Assembly: GCA_934309345.1 (NCBI GenBank)
Contig: CAKRDD010000014.1
Location: forward strand, 23,223-87,222
DNA from: an uncultured Mediterraneibacter sp.
Lineage (GTDB): Bacteria > Bacillota > Clostridia > Lachnospirales > Lachnospiraceae
Length of the DNA: 64,000 nt
Reading direction: 5' to 3'
Numbering within the stretch: position 1 is the first letter of the stretch; each line of letters begins with the position of its first letter. Below, piece after piece: positions 45,025 through 53,740 of the stretch. A program made the translations under genes and the position numbers. A model generated the notes under the pieces. That model ran no database searches and was not told the origin of the DNA. It saw nothing but the letters and a program-made list of their open reading frames with translations.

Positions 45025-45052
45025 TTTAAAGCGTAACGGTTTAAAGCGCAAC
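45025..45052 (+). repeat. Direct repeat in the leader of the ABC importer
   Basis: TTTAAAGCGTAAC (45025-45037) and TTTAAAGCGCAAC (45040-45052) are repeated with a 15-base period, 12 of 13 bases identical, just downstream of the promoter. It could be a tandem operator for a repressor. Confidence 0.6.
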
Positions 45053-45084
45053 CTGTATGAATCGAAAAAGGGAGGAACAAAATC

Positions 45085-46086
45085 ATGAAATCTAAAAAAA
45101 TTTTAGCAGTACTTATGGCTGCCGGAATGACACTTTCACTTGCAGCCTGCGGAAGTTCATCCGACTCTACAGATAAGAGCGCAGACAACGGATCCGATTC
45201 AGGAAAGACTTATAAGATCGGTATCTTACAGCAGTTAGAGCACGCAGCTCTTGACGAAGCAACAAAAGGATTTGAAGATGCCTGTACAGAAAAGTTCGGA
45301 GAAGGTAATGTCAAGTTCGACCTTCAGAACGGCCAGGGCGAGCAGGCTAACTGTGCTACGATCGCAAATAACTTTGTAGCTGACAATGTAGACCTGATCC
45401 TTGCCAATGCGACAACAGCTCTTCAGTGTGCAAGCGCAGCAACAAGTGATATCCCGATTCTCGGAACATCTGTTACAGACTACGCTACAGCACTTGATAT
45501 CTCTGACTGGACAGGAACAACTGGAATGAACATTTCCGGAACAAGCGACCTTGCACCGATCGATGAGCAGGAAGCAATGCTCAAAGAACTCCTTCCGGAT
45601 GTTAAGACAGTCGGACTTCTCTACTGCTCCGCTGAACCAAACTCAGCATATCAGGCAAAGCTTTTCGCTGAAGCATTAGAGAAAGATGGAATCGCATACA
45701 AAGAGTACACAGCTGCAGATTCCAATGAGATCCAGTCTGTTGTAACAAACGCTGTTTCCGAATGTGATGCACTTTACATTCCTACAGACAACACAATGGC
45801 TTCTAACACAGAGATCATCAACAACATCTGTCTTCCGGCTAAGGTTCCTGTAATCGCTGGTGAGCAGGGAATCTGTACGGGATGCGGTATTGCAACACTT
45901 TCTATCAGCTACTACGATATCGGATACAAAGCCGGTGAGATGGCTTACGACATTCTTGTAAATGGTGCTGACATCTCCACAATGAAGATTGAAAGTGCTC
46001 CGAATGTAACAAAGATGTACAATCCTACAATCTGTGAGGAACTTGGAATCACTATTCCAGACGGATATGAGGCAATCGAAGAATAA
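45085..46086 (+). CDS. ABC importer substrate-binding lipoprotein (TrpX-like, ABC_sub_bind family)
   Basis: The 333-residue protein starts with a lipoprotein signal, MKSKKILAVLMAAGMTLSLA followed by AC, with Cys22 as the lipid site. The mature domain (YKIGILQQLEHAALDEATKG and GTSVTDYATAL) matches the family that includes the tryptophan-binding TrpX of Firmicutes. With the permease and ATPase below it forms a complete importer. The ligand (tryptophan, another aromatic compound, or a purine-like solute) is inferred. Confidence 0.9.
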   Translation: MKSKKILAVLMAAGMTLSLAACGSSSDSTDKSADNGSDSGKTYKIGILQQLEHAALDEATKGFEDACTEKFGEGNVKFDLQNGQGEQANCATIANNFVADNVDLILANATTALQCASAATSDIPILGTSVTDYATALDISDWTGTTGMNISGTSDLAPIDEQEAMLKELLPDVKTVGLLYCSAEPNSAYQAKLFAEALEKDGIAYKEYTAADSNEIQSVVTNAVSECDALYIPTDNTMASNTEIINNICLPAKVPVIAGEQGICTGCGIATLSISYYDIGYKAGEMAYDILVNGADISTMKIESAPNVTKMYNPTICEELGITIPDGYEAIEE

Positions 46087-46148
46087 GATTCTTCCGTTCA
46101 ACCGGAACATATTAATCAGAAGATATTAAACAGAACATATTTTTATCA

Positions 46149-46184
46149 AGAGCGGGCTTCATCCAGATGAATGGTCGCTCTTGA
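46149..46184 (+). terminator. Partial terminator after the binding-protein gene
   Basis: AAGAGCG and CGCTCTT form the stem with an inner pair of arms, but the T-tract after it is poor (TTGATT). Such partial terminators raise the level of the binding protein over the membrane parts. Confidence 0.5.
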
Positions 46185-46189
46185 TTCTA

Positions 46190-46331
46190 GTTACTGTTCA
46201 CTCCGTTCACAGCAACTTGGTCAAAATTCATTCCAAATCACCTTCGGTGATGGAATTTTGCCCCGTATGTCTCGGGATTTTGCCATATTCATGGCAAAAC
46301 ACCTCGCGGGATATTACCTGTGAACAGTAAC
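46190..46331. mobile_element. MITE-like element with 12-base perfect terminal inverted repeats
   Basis: GTTACTGTTCAC at 46190-46201 and its perfect complement at 46320-46331 bracket 118 bases that contain further hairpins, for example ATCACC-TTC-GGTGAT and TTTTGCCAT-ATTC-ATGGCAAAA. It codes for nothing. A related half copy lies at 35811-35834. No target duplication was confirmed. Confidence 0.55.
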
Positions 46332-46390
46332 CTTAATTATACTTATCTATTTATATGAAACAATAAAAAGAAAGATTAGAGGGATAAATC

Positions 46391-47329
46391 ATGGCAGCAT
46401 ATTTCGCAGCCCTTGATCCAATGACTCTGGTACGTGCTCTCCCGGGCAACGTGGCCCAGGGCATTATCTGGGGAATTATGGCACTCGGTGTTTACATTAC
46501 ATTTCGTATACTTGACTTTGCGGATCTGACCGTAGACGGTTCACTTGCAACCGGCGGTGCAGTCGCAGTTATGCTCATCCGCGCAGGTGTGAACCCTGCA
46601 CTTGCACTTGTCTTTGCATTTCTCGCAGGTATGGCAGCAGGATTCGTAACAGGAGTCTTACATACATTTTTCGGAATTCCTGGAATTCTGGCAAGTATCC
46701 TGACACAGATCGGACTTTACTCCGTAAACCTTGGCATTATGGGAAAATCCAATCAGGCTGTCAACGTCATGCAGTACAAACTGGTCGCTTCTCTTCGTTA
46801 TGTAACTGGAGAAGGCAACTGGATCTTCTTCCTGAAATTAATCCTTGCGGCATTGATCCTTATCGCACTCTGCTACTGGTTCTTCGGAACAGAACTCGGT
46901 GCATCCATCCGTGCGACAGGATGTAACGAACAGATGGCTCGTGCTCAGGGCATCAACACAGGATTCAACAAAGTTCTTGCACTTATGATCTCCAACGGTC
47001 TTGTAGGACTTTGTGGTGGAATCTACGCACAATACCAGGGCGCAGCTGATGTCAATATGGGACGTGGCGCAATCGTTATCGGACTTGCCGCAGTCATCAT
47101 CAGCGAAGTTATCTTCGGAAAATTCTGTGCACACAGAAAAGCCGCTTTTGCCTTCACACTCGGCGCAGTCTTCATCGGAGCAATCCTTTACTACCTTGTA
47201 ATCGCATTAGTACTCTGGCTGAAGATGCCATCTGATTATATGAAACTGTTCTCAGCTGTAGTTGTTGCATGCTTCCTTGCAGTTCCTTATATGAAAGACA
47301 CTTACTTCAAGAAAGGACGGGCAAAATAA
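46391..47329 (+). CDS. ABC importer permease (branched-chain type, BPD_transp_2)
   Basis: The 312-residue integral membrane protein has about eight hydrophobic segments and motifs GIIWGIMALGVYITFRILDF, ADLTVDGSLATGGAVAV and the late ATGCNEQMARAQGIN coupling region. This is the permease type that partners TrpX/YtfQ-like binding proteins. Its stop overlaps the ATPase start by one base (TAATG), so translation is coupled. Confidence 0.92.
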   Translation: MAAYFAALDPMTLVRALPGNVAQGIIWGIMALGVYITFRILDFADLTVDGSLATGGAVAVMLIRAGVNPALALVFAFLAGMAAGFVTGVLHTFFGIPGILASILTQIGLYSVNLGIMGKSNQAVNVMQYKLVASLRYVTGEGNWIFFLKLILAALILIALCYWFFGTELGASIRATGCNEQMARAQGINTGFNKVLALMISNGLVGLCGGIYAQYQGAADVNMGRGAIVIGLAAVIISEVIFGKFCAHRKAAFAFTLGAVFIGAILYYLVIALVLWLKMPSDYMKLFSAVVVACFLAVPYMKDTYFKKGRAK

Positions 47330-48132
47330 TGGGATACATGTTAGAAATCAAAGATATTTATAAGACATTTAACGCCGGTACAATCAATGAAAAACGTGCC
47401 CTCAACGGAGTTAACCTCAACTTAAATCCTGGCGATTTTGTAACGATCATCGGAGGAAATGGAGCCGGAAAATCTACAACGCTGAATGCGATTGCAGGTG
47501 TATGGGGAATCGATAAAGGAAATATCATCATCGACGGTACTGACATCACAAAACTTTCCGAACATAAACGTGCACTCTTCCTTGGCCGTGTGTTCCAGGA
47601 TCCTATGACAGGAACTGCAGCAACGATGTCTATTGAAGAAAATATGGCCATCGCCGCACGCCGCGGTCAGAAAAGAGGCCTTGGCTGGGGCGTTACAAAG
47701 AAAGAACGTGAACATTATAGAGAAGCGTTAAAAGAACTTGACCTTGGACTTGAAGACCGCTTAAGCAGTAAGGTTGGTCTCCTCTCCGGTGGACAGCGTC
47801 AGGCGATCACACTTCTGATGGCTTCTCTTAAAAAGCCAAAGCTTCTGCTCCTTGATGAGCATACAGCTGCTCTTGATCCAAAGACTGCTGCAAAAGTACT
47901 TGCACTCTCCGACAAGATCATCAGCGAAAATAACCTGACAGCCATGATGGTAACACATAATATGAAAGACGCCATCGCTCACGGCAACCGCCTGATCATG
48001 ATGCACGAAGGAAGAGTCATCTACGATGTATCTGGAGAGGAAAAGAAAAACCTCAAAGTATCTGACCTTCTTGCAAAATTCGAAGAAGTCAGCGGCGGAG
48101 AATTCGCAAATGACCGTATGATGTTAAGTTAA
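47329..48132 (+). CDS. ABC importer ATPase
   Basis: I chose ATG at 47329 (MGYMLEIKDIYKTFNAG), which overlaps the permease stop, over an upstream ATG in the permease frame. The 267-residue ATPase has a Walker A motif GGNGAGKST near residue 44, a signature LLSGGQRQAITL and a Walker B motif LLLLDEHTAALDP. It powers the importer. A terminator follows. Confidence 0.95.
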   Translation: MGYMLEIKDIYKTFNAGTINEKRALNGVNLNLNPGDFVTIIGGNGAGKSTTLNAIAGVWGIDKGNIIIDGTDITKLSEHKRALFLGRVFQDPMTGTAATMSIEENMAIAARRGQKRGLGWGVTKKEREHYREALKELDLGLEDRLSSKVGLLSGGQRQAITLLMASLKKPKLLLLDEHTAALDPKTAAKVLALSDKIISENNLTAMMVTHNMKDAIAHGNRLIMMHEGRVIYDVSGEEKKNLKVSDLLAKFEEVSGGEFANDRMMLS

Positions 48133-48189
48133 TCATCTGCGTTATAATTATGCCATCTTCATAATAAACTTTTTATAACCTTAAAAGGA

Positions 48190-48226
48190 AAGACGATAGG
48201 TTCACATGAGCTTATCGTCTTTTCTT
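48190..48226. terminator. Bidirectional terminator after the ABC operon
   Basis: AAGACGATA pairs with TATCGTCTT with T-rich flanks on both strands. It separates the ABC operon from the converging Rpn gene. Confidence 0.8.
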
Positions 48227-48247
48227 CAATAATCTTTAGTTTGTTTG

Positions 48248-49216
48248 TTATAAACCAAACTCTTCCAACAACTTTTTCTGATATTCCCTATCGGCTGCTG
48301 CTTTCACGATATCTTCTGTACGTCCAAGCTTTGATAATTCGAGAATTAATTGATTAATCCTGCGTACTCCCAAAGTTTCTCCTTCTGCTCTTCCCTCTGT
48401 TCTTCCTTCTTCTCTCCCAATCTTGCGTCCAGCTTCAATTCCTCGTCTTTCTGCGGTTAACATTCCTATATTGTAATCTCTGATTGCTCTTTGTCTTGTC
48501 TCGTATTCTAATCTCTTCTTTTCATCTGCACTTAATTTATCCAATACGTCATATGCTTCTTCCAATTCAGAATTCTTCTTTGCCATCTCTTCAAAATCCT
48601 TTCTGGTTTTTCCTCCAAGAAAGCGCATCCACTGTAACAGGCTTGTCTCATTCTTCTCTTCCGGCGGAAGTTTCGACAATTCTAAAATATGCATCTCCAT
48701 AAGATCTGTATACTCTTTTCCTGTCTTCGTATCGCAAAATGCAATTCTCCGATAGCACTCTTTATCATCCAAAAAATGATCATATGCAAGAATACTCACA
48801 TGGATACACTTCTTCAACCGGTCGTATCCTTCGCCTTCTTTGATTTCACTTGTATACATTTTACTCAGATAATAAACAGAACGGTTTGCCCAGCAATCAA
48901 AAGCTTCTACCTGCATCTCAAAATCAATCTGTTCTCCGTCCTTCAATTTCACCCGGACATCTAAGATTCCATACTTATCATCTTTCGATTCTTTTCTAAG
49001 AATCGTAGGCATAAGTTCCGTATTCTCTACCTCACTGGACGGAACATTTAATAATGCTGCAATAATGTTCTTACGGATGTTATCATTCTGCATTAATTCC
49101 TTGAAACAGAAATCTACCGTTGGAAGCATGATAAAATCTTCCTGCTTCTCTTTCGATGCTTTACATTGTGATGTTGCTTTCTTGGTTGATGATACACTTT
49201 TCCTGGTTTTTCTCAT
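48248..49216 (-). CDS. Rpn family PD-(D/E)XK nuclease (recombination-promoting nuclease / transposase_31-like)
   Basis: The 322-residue protein has LPTVDFCFKELMQNDNIRKN at about residue 31 and the nuclease core GILDVRVKLKDGEQIDFEMQ, with catalytic D and E-x-Q residues. A low-complexity GREEGRTEGRAEGE tail is typical of the family. Rpn proteins are mobile DNA nucleases implicated in recombination and phage defence. The start ATG has a good AGGAG. It lies at the border of the accessory region and may be functional. Confidence 0.88.
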   Translation of the reverse strand: MRKTRKSVSSTKKATSQCKASKEKQEDFIMLPTVDFCFKELMQNDNIRKNIIAALLNVPSSEVENTELMPTILRKESKDDKYGILDVRVKLKDGEQIDFEMQVEAFDCWANRSVYYLSKMYTSEIKEGEGYDRLKKCIHVSILAYDHFLDDKECYRRIAFCDTKTGKEYTDLMEMHILELSKLPPEEKNETSLLQWMRFLGGKTRKDFEEMAKKNSELEEAYDVLDKLSADEKKRLEYETRQRAIRDYNIGMLTAERRGIEAGRKIGREEGRTEGRAEGETLGVRRINQLILELSKLGRTEDIVKAAADREYQKKLLEEFGL

Positions 49217-49662
49217 AGAATTCTCCTCTCTTCTGTACGATGAACCACCGCTTGAGGAAAGGATTATAAAACTACTTCTATTTTAACATAAGATTGTATT
49301 CTATGGAAGTCAATGGCTCTCAGAATCGAAAATCCGCAAAATCTTAGAATCAAAATTATCAAAACTTCTTAATCACATAATCTCTCAAACAATATTCATC
49401 TTTAGTCTGTCATCGGATTATCTGCTCGAAAATCTGAGCTTATTGAATAATTACCGATTTGGTTAATAGATCTTTTTGCAGTCCATCAGAATGTGGACTG
49501 CGTGGTATTAGATTAACATGAGAATTTTAATATTGCAAGCTGAAATTTTTTAATGCTTTACTCTAATATCTTATAAAACTCAAGATACCTGTTTATTGCA
49601 TGAGATAAGAGAAAGTTGTACAATAAAAATACTAATAAAACAAAAGATGAAAGGAAAAAATC
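49217..49662. other. Intergenic region, mostly AT-rich
   Basis: No gene is seen. A hairpin GCAGTCCA/TGGACTGC at 49478-49501 and a promoter at 49596-49624 are the only clear items. A decayed sequence cannot be excluded. Confidence 0.5.
49596..49624 (+). promoter_or_regulatory. Promoter of the P1 peptidase gene
   Basis: TTGCAT (49596-49601) and TACAAT (49619-49624) have a 17-base spacer and lie 38 bases before the start codon. Confidence 0.65.
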
Positions 49663-50628
49663 ATGAAAGAAATCTCCATCACATCCTTTGAAAACCTTAA
49701 AATCGGTCAAGCAGAAAACAGCGCGGCAGGCACCGGATGTACTGTCTTCCTGTTGGGAAAGAGCGGTGCTCCAGCCGGGCTGGATGTCCGCGGCGGCGGA
49801 CCGGCTTCCCGTGAAAGTGAATTGCTTCACCCACTCGCAGCTGCACAAGCCGTCCATGCCATTGTACTGGCCGGAGGCAGCGCATTTGGACTGGATGCTG
49901 CTGGCGGTGTTATGCAATATCTTGAAGAGCATGATATCGGCTTTGATGTCGGCGTCACAAAAGTTCCACTCGTTTGTCAGGCTGATTTGTTTGATCTAAC
50001 TGTAGCAGATGCACACATCCGTCCAGATGCCAAAATGGCCTATCAAGCCTGTATCAATGCTAAATGCGGCAACTATCAGGACGGAAACTATGGTGCAGGC
50101 ACCGGTGCTACCGTAGGTAAACTGCTTGGAATGAGCCAATGCATGAAATCCGGCATCGGCAGCTACGCTGTTCAGGTTGGTCCACTGCAGGTTGGTGCTG
50201 TTGTCGCAGTTAACGCACTAGGTGATATCTATGACTCTGAAACAGGTCGCAAAGTGGCTGGACTCCTTGCAAGCGATGGAAAAACTTTCATGGACTCCGA
50301 GCTGCTCACATTACAAAATATTGATGTGAAAGAAAACAAATTTGTTGGTAATACAACCATCGGTGTTGTGTTCACAAACGCACAGTTTGACAAATCCCAG
50401 TTATGCAAAATTGCTGGTATGGCGCATGACGGCTACGCACGTGCCATCCGCCCGGTACACACCTCAGCTGATGGGGACAGTATCTATGCCGTCTCATTAG
50501 GAGATGTAGCTGCAGATCAGGATGTCGTAGGAGCACTTGGTGCACGTGTCATGGCTAAAGCAATCTTGCGAGCTGTACAAGCAGCAGAACCTTCCTATGG
50601 ATTTCCTGCTGTGTGCAGCCTGAAGTAA
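49663..50628 (+). CDS. P1 family peptidase (DmpA/beta-aminopeptidase type)
   Basis: The 321-residue protein has the DmpA-family core: VLAGGSAFGLDAAGGVMQYL, YQACINAKC and NYGAGTGATVGKLLG, where autocleavage and the catalytic nucleophile are expected. Family members are Ntn-like hydrolases that cleave N-terminal residues of small peptides. Base composition is richer in GC than its neighbours, which suggests a different origin. It is a single gene with its own promoter and terminator. Confidence 0.9.
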   Translation: MKEISITSFENLKIGQAENSAAGTGCTVFLLGKSGAPAGLDVRGGGPASRESELLHPLAAAQAVHAIVLAGGSAFGLDAAGGVMQYLEEHDIGFDVGVTKVPLVCQADLFDLTVADAHIRPDAKMAYQACINAKCGNYQDGNYGAGTGATVGKLLGMSQCMKSGIGSYAVQVGPLQVGAVVAVNALGDIYDSETGRKVAGLLASDGKTFMDSELLTLQNIDVKENKFVGNTTIGVVFTNAQFDKSQLCKIAGMAHDGYARAIRPVHTSADGDSIYAVSLGDVAADQDVVGALGARVMAKAILRAVQAAEPSYGFPAVCSLK

Positions 50629-50681
50629 AAACTGACCCTGTGCTGGCAACAGCTGGTTCTGCTGTTTCCACTGAACAAAAA

Positions 50682-50729
50682 GATATCGAAGCACACTTTT
50701 ATTTTCCGTGTGCCTCGATATCTTTTTTT
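50682..50729 (+). terminator. Terminator of the P1 peptidase gene
   Basis: GATATCGAaGCACAC pairs with GTGTGCcTCGATATC and is followed by seven T. Confidence 0.93.
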
Positions 50730-50836
50730 ATCTGTCCCTGGCCGAACAGATCATATGGCTTACATTTTATTGTATATTTTTACATGGCAGTAAAATTGGT
50801 TTAAATTCTTATCGTCTTTTCTTAAATAACCATTTT

Positions 50837-52475
50837 TTATTTCCGTTTAACCACCACATTCTTTCCCCTGAATGCAATTCCGATTTTGATAATAGCCTTG
50901 ACACCTGCACTACGCAGTTCTGTATCATACTTTTTCTCATCAATCTGTCGCAATGCGACATCCGCTAAAATGTTCAAGTCCACATGTTCATCATTGGTAT
51001 GTTTAAATTCAAACAAAAACCCAGGAATCCCCGCAACCAAAGGCATTAATTGAATATCAAAAGACAGCCTGGCTTATAGAAATAGACATATTATTCTGGT
51101 TAGTACGATTCAAGACTTCCTTCTCGTAAACAAAAGTGATTTCCTTATTTGGAATTGCAACATCGCACATAAAGTTTCCATCATTTTGAGGATAGGTAGC
51201 TGCAACCTTCAAATATCCAGCTACAAGCAAAAAACTATATATACTATAAGGATTTTTCCGTACTTCTGGATAAATTACACTTGTATCCACATAAGTTGTG
51301 ATTTTTTCGCCACAAAGCAATTTATAAAGTCCTTCTGTGATTTCCGGTGTGGCCGATTCTATAATTTCCCCAATAATCTCGTTGTTTCCAGTCGATTGCC
51401 AAAATGCTTTTGGAAAACAATCATCCGAAAGATAGTTGATAACCGACCAGGGATTAAAAATCTCCGTGTCACCAAATCGGTATCCGTCATACCATTCGCA
51501 TATTTCCGAAAATTTTTCTTCCTTTTTATAATATCGTAGCATATCCTTTACTTCTTCAATCGTAAAGCCGAAAAACTCGCTGTAGCTATCATCCAGAATT
51601 GAATTAGTTTTCAGATTATTCATGCCGCTAAAAATACTTTCCTTGGCCACACGCAGAATTCCAGTAAGGAAACCAAAGGCAAGATGAGAATTATCTTTAA
51701 GACCTCCAGAAAAGAAATTACGCATGAAGTTCACAATTTCCGGATAAAAATTACAACTATGTCCCTGTTGAATTGGTGTATCATATTCATCAATAATGAT
51801 GATGCATTCTTTACTATAGTGCTTATGCAACAGCATTGACAGAAGTTGAAGCCCCATCTGACAATCTATCTCATCAGCACTGTCACCTGCAAGACGATGA
51901 TATTGCTCTTTTTCATAAGAACTCAGTAGTGAACTTGTCTCTAATTCACTATGTCTTATAAATTCAAGCGAAATCAGCCTACGAAGTTTTTGAAAAGTTT
52001 CTTCCCATGTCAGACATTTCACATCTTTGAATGTCAAAAAAATAACTGGATACTGTCCTTGGTGCTGAGTATAGACAGTACCACAACTCCTGATTTTCTT
52101 ATCTTTAAAATAAACTGACGTATCCTCTTGTGTTTTTTCAAAGAAAACACGAAGCATATCCATATTCAATGTTTTTCCAAATCGTCGTGGACGAGTAAAC
52201 AAAGACACCATCGGCTTTATATCCAAAAAATCACGAATCAGCAATGTCTTATCAACATAATAGTAATTCGTTGTTGCAGTCTTAAAATCAGAGATTCCAA
52301 TCGGTAGAGGCTTCTTTTTTTCATCAGTGTGTGATAAAATTGCATTTTCAGGAATCAACCAGGCATGCCCTTCTTTAGATGCACCGGGAATTTCTCCACG
52401 TTTACACATTTGCTGAATTCTTCGGACTGTAATTCCCATTGCTTTTGCAGCATCGGCACAAGATAAGTAACTCAT
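50837..52475 (-). pseudogene. Decayed HTH-AAA-ATPase/PD-(D/E)XK (DUF1703-type) gene
   Basis: The first frame (472 codons, 52475 to 51057) has an excisionase-like helix-turn-helix at residues 1-50 (SCADAAKAMGITVRRIQQMC), then an AAA-ATPase-like domain (SLFTRPRRFGKTLNMDML; IIIIDEYDTPIQQG). It ends abruptly at ISQAVF. In a shifted frame the next residues are SFDIQLMPLVAGIPGFLFEF then KHTNDEHVDLNILADVALRQ, the nuclease core with D and E-x-K. About 60 residues that normally link the parts are missing. Deletion plus frame change makes it a pseudogene. Intact members have been linked to mobile elements. Confidence 0.85.
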
Positions 52476-52581
52476 ACTGCACCTCCAAGTCTAATTTTAT
52501 CTTTAGTACATCTTACAAAGCGAAATATGGCAAGTTTGATTTCGCTTTGGTTTCGTATGAAATGAAGTCAATCACATAGAA

Positions 52582-52917
52582 TTATAAAATAACTGCTTTT
52601 TCCAAAATTTCCTGTATATATCCATTTAATGTCATATCATGCGACATTGCACAGATAACTAATTGTTTATGCAACTTTGGAGAAATCCTTATATTGAAAC
52701 TCCCTTTATATGCTTTTTCCGGTTTTCTTCCCTCGTCTTCACACCATTTTAAATATTCATCTACAGAGTTATGAAAATCAGCAATCAAATCTTTGGCATT
52801 ATCACCTTCATAGGAAATTAAAGAACGAATTCCTAACACTCTGCCAAAAAACATTTCATCTTCTTCTGAAAATTCTACACTTCCAAGATACCCCTTATAT
52901 TCCATGATATTTTTCAT
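52582..52917 (-). CDS. hicB: HicB antitoxin
   Basis: The 111-residue protein has a HicB partial-RNase-H-like N-terminal fold (YKGYLGSVEFSEEDEMFFGR, then SYEGDNAKDLIADFHNSVDE) and a C-terminal ribbon-helix-helix region (NIRISPKLHKQLVICAMSHD). It neutralises HicA and represses the operon. Its start overlaps the hicA stop by four bases. Confidence 0.92.
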   Translation of the reverse strand: MKNIMEYKGYLGSVEFSEEDEMFFGRVLGIRSLISYEGDNAKDLIADFHNSVDEYLKWCEDEGRKPEKAYKGSFNIRISPKLHKQLVICAMSHDMTLNGYIQEILEKAVIL

Positions 52918-53168
52918 ATCAACTTCTCCTGTTCTAAAAACTCTATTAACTGTTTCACTTGATAAGCTTTTAACTCTTTCTGTGGATGTGGCTTATGCAA
53001 TAAAATATTTCCATGATCTTCATTTACAAACATAACTCTTGATCCACTTGTTTTTCCCTTGTTTACTCTTGAGAATTCCAGATAATTAAGCAATGCTTCG
53101 GCCTCATCAAATAAGAAAGTCTTTGGATTTACTTTCAGTTTTTTAATTAATTTGTCTTTCTGTCCCAT
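52914..53168 (-). CDS. hicA: HicA toxin (mRNA interferase)
   Basis: The 84-residue protein has the HicA double-stranded RNA-binding-like fold with KTSGSRVMFVNEDHGNILLH followed by KPHPQKELKAYQVKQLIEFL. The GSR segment replaces the usual G-S-H, so the catalytic histidine may be the later one in KPHP; activity cannot be judged by eye. It is first in the operon, behind a palindromic operator. Confidence 0.88.
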   Translation of the reverse strand: MGQKDKLIKKLKVNPKTFLFDEAEALLNYLEFSRVNKGKTSGSRVMFVNEDHGNILLHKPHPQKELKAYQVKQLIEFLEQEKLI

Positions 53169-53189
53169 ATTATCCTTTCTTTAATCAAC

Positions 53190-53239
53190 ATTATATCATC
53201 TTTTGGTCAAAATGTGCAACTATATATAGTTGCACATTT
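53190..53239 (-). promoter_or_regulatory. hicAB promoter with a perfect 30-base palindrome
   Basis: A perfect 30-base palindrome spans 53210-53239, with core GTGCAACTATATAGTTGCAC-like arms (GTGCAAC and GTTGCAC). Its left part supplies the -35 box TTGCAC (53219-53214), 18 bases from TATAAT (53195-53190). Binding of HicB there would block the polymerase. Confidence 0.85.
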
Positions 53240-53350
53240 ACTCTTTTACTCTTTTTTATTAAAACTTTTTTCTTAACAAGCGCCTATATTCACTTTTATC
53301 ATACTATCATTTATGATTATTACGGAAGATAGTAGCGTGAAATCTCGCTA

Positions 53351-53653
53351 CTATTTATCTTCACATACTCTTATCTCTATATGTTTTCCCAGTGCATTCG
53401 CGTACTTCTCCAACATGATCAGTGTTGGTGTGCACTTTGCCCCCTCAAACCTGGCTATATTAGATGCCCTCACTCCGGTTATATCTGCCATCTCCTGCTG
53501 TGTCTTCTTTTGACGGTATCTCTCTTCTACAAGTTCTTTTATTATCTGCTCTGAATTCCTCTGTACCTTTTTCTGTATTGCTTCTGCATATGCTGCCAGG
53601 CGCTTCTCTCTTAATTCTTTCTCCGTTTCATAGATTTCTACTGTATTATCCAT
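53351..53653 (-). CDS. XRE family helix-turn-helix regulator
   Basis: The 100-residue protein has an acidic/basic helical N-terminus and an XRE domain (KKTQQEMADITGVRASNIAR, then PTLIMLEKYANALGKHIEIR). It resembles HigA-type antitoxins but has no toxin gene next to it. Its promoter carries a perfect 14-base palindrome, which indicates autorepression. A hairpin TAGTAGCG/CGCTACTA overlaps its stop. Confidence 0.85.
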   Translation of the reverse strand: MDNTVEIYETEKELREKRLAAYAEAIQKKVQRNSEQIIKELVEERYRQKKTQQEMADITGVRASNIARFEGAKCTPTLIMLEKYANALGKHIEIRVCEDK

Positions 53654-53685
53654 ATTCCTTCACCCCATTAAACTTTTCGTTATTA

Positions 53686-53710
53686 TATCATTAATGATAG
53701 GTCTAGTCAA
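53686..53710 (-). promoter_or_regulatory. Promoter and operator of the XRE gene
   Basis: TTGACT (53710-53705) and TATAAT (53687-53682) are 17 bases apart. The perfect 14-base palindrome TATCATTAATGATA (53686-53699) fills the spacer and touches the -10 box. A similar ATCATTTATGAT site lies downstream of the gene near 53307-53318. Confidence 0.8.
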
Positions 53711-53740
53711 TATAGTTCGATAAGTTTATATATCTTTCAT

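Larger units (their letters stand above)
44762..45084. other. Intergenic region with ABC-transporter promoter and repeat
   Basis: No gene is supported. The right half holds the promoter and the direct repeat of the ABC importer operon; the left half holds the upstream region of the DUF512 gene on the minus strand, with no clear promoter. Confidence 0.6.
46087..46390. other. Intergenic region between binding protein and permease genes
   Basis: No gene is supported. It holds a terminator-like hairpin at 46149-46184 (AAGAGCG/CGCTCTT with inner TTCATC/GATGAA) and a 142-base repeat element at 46190-46331. The ribosome binding site for the permease, TTAGAGGGA, is near 46377. Confidence 0.6.

Noticed and set aside
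44996..45084. Possible T-box leader before the ABC importer
   Set aside because: The leader is under 90 bases and lacks the T-box bulge sequence and a terminator.
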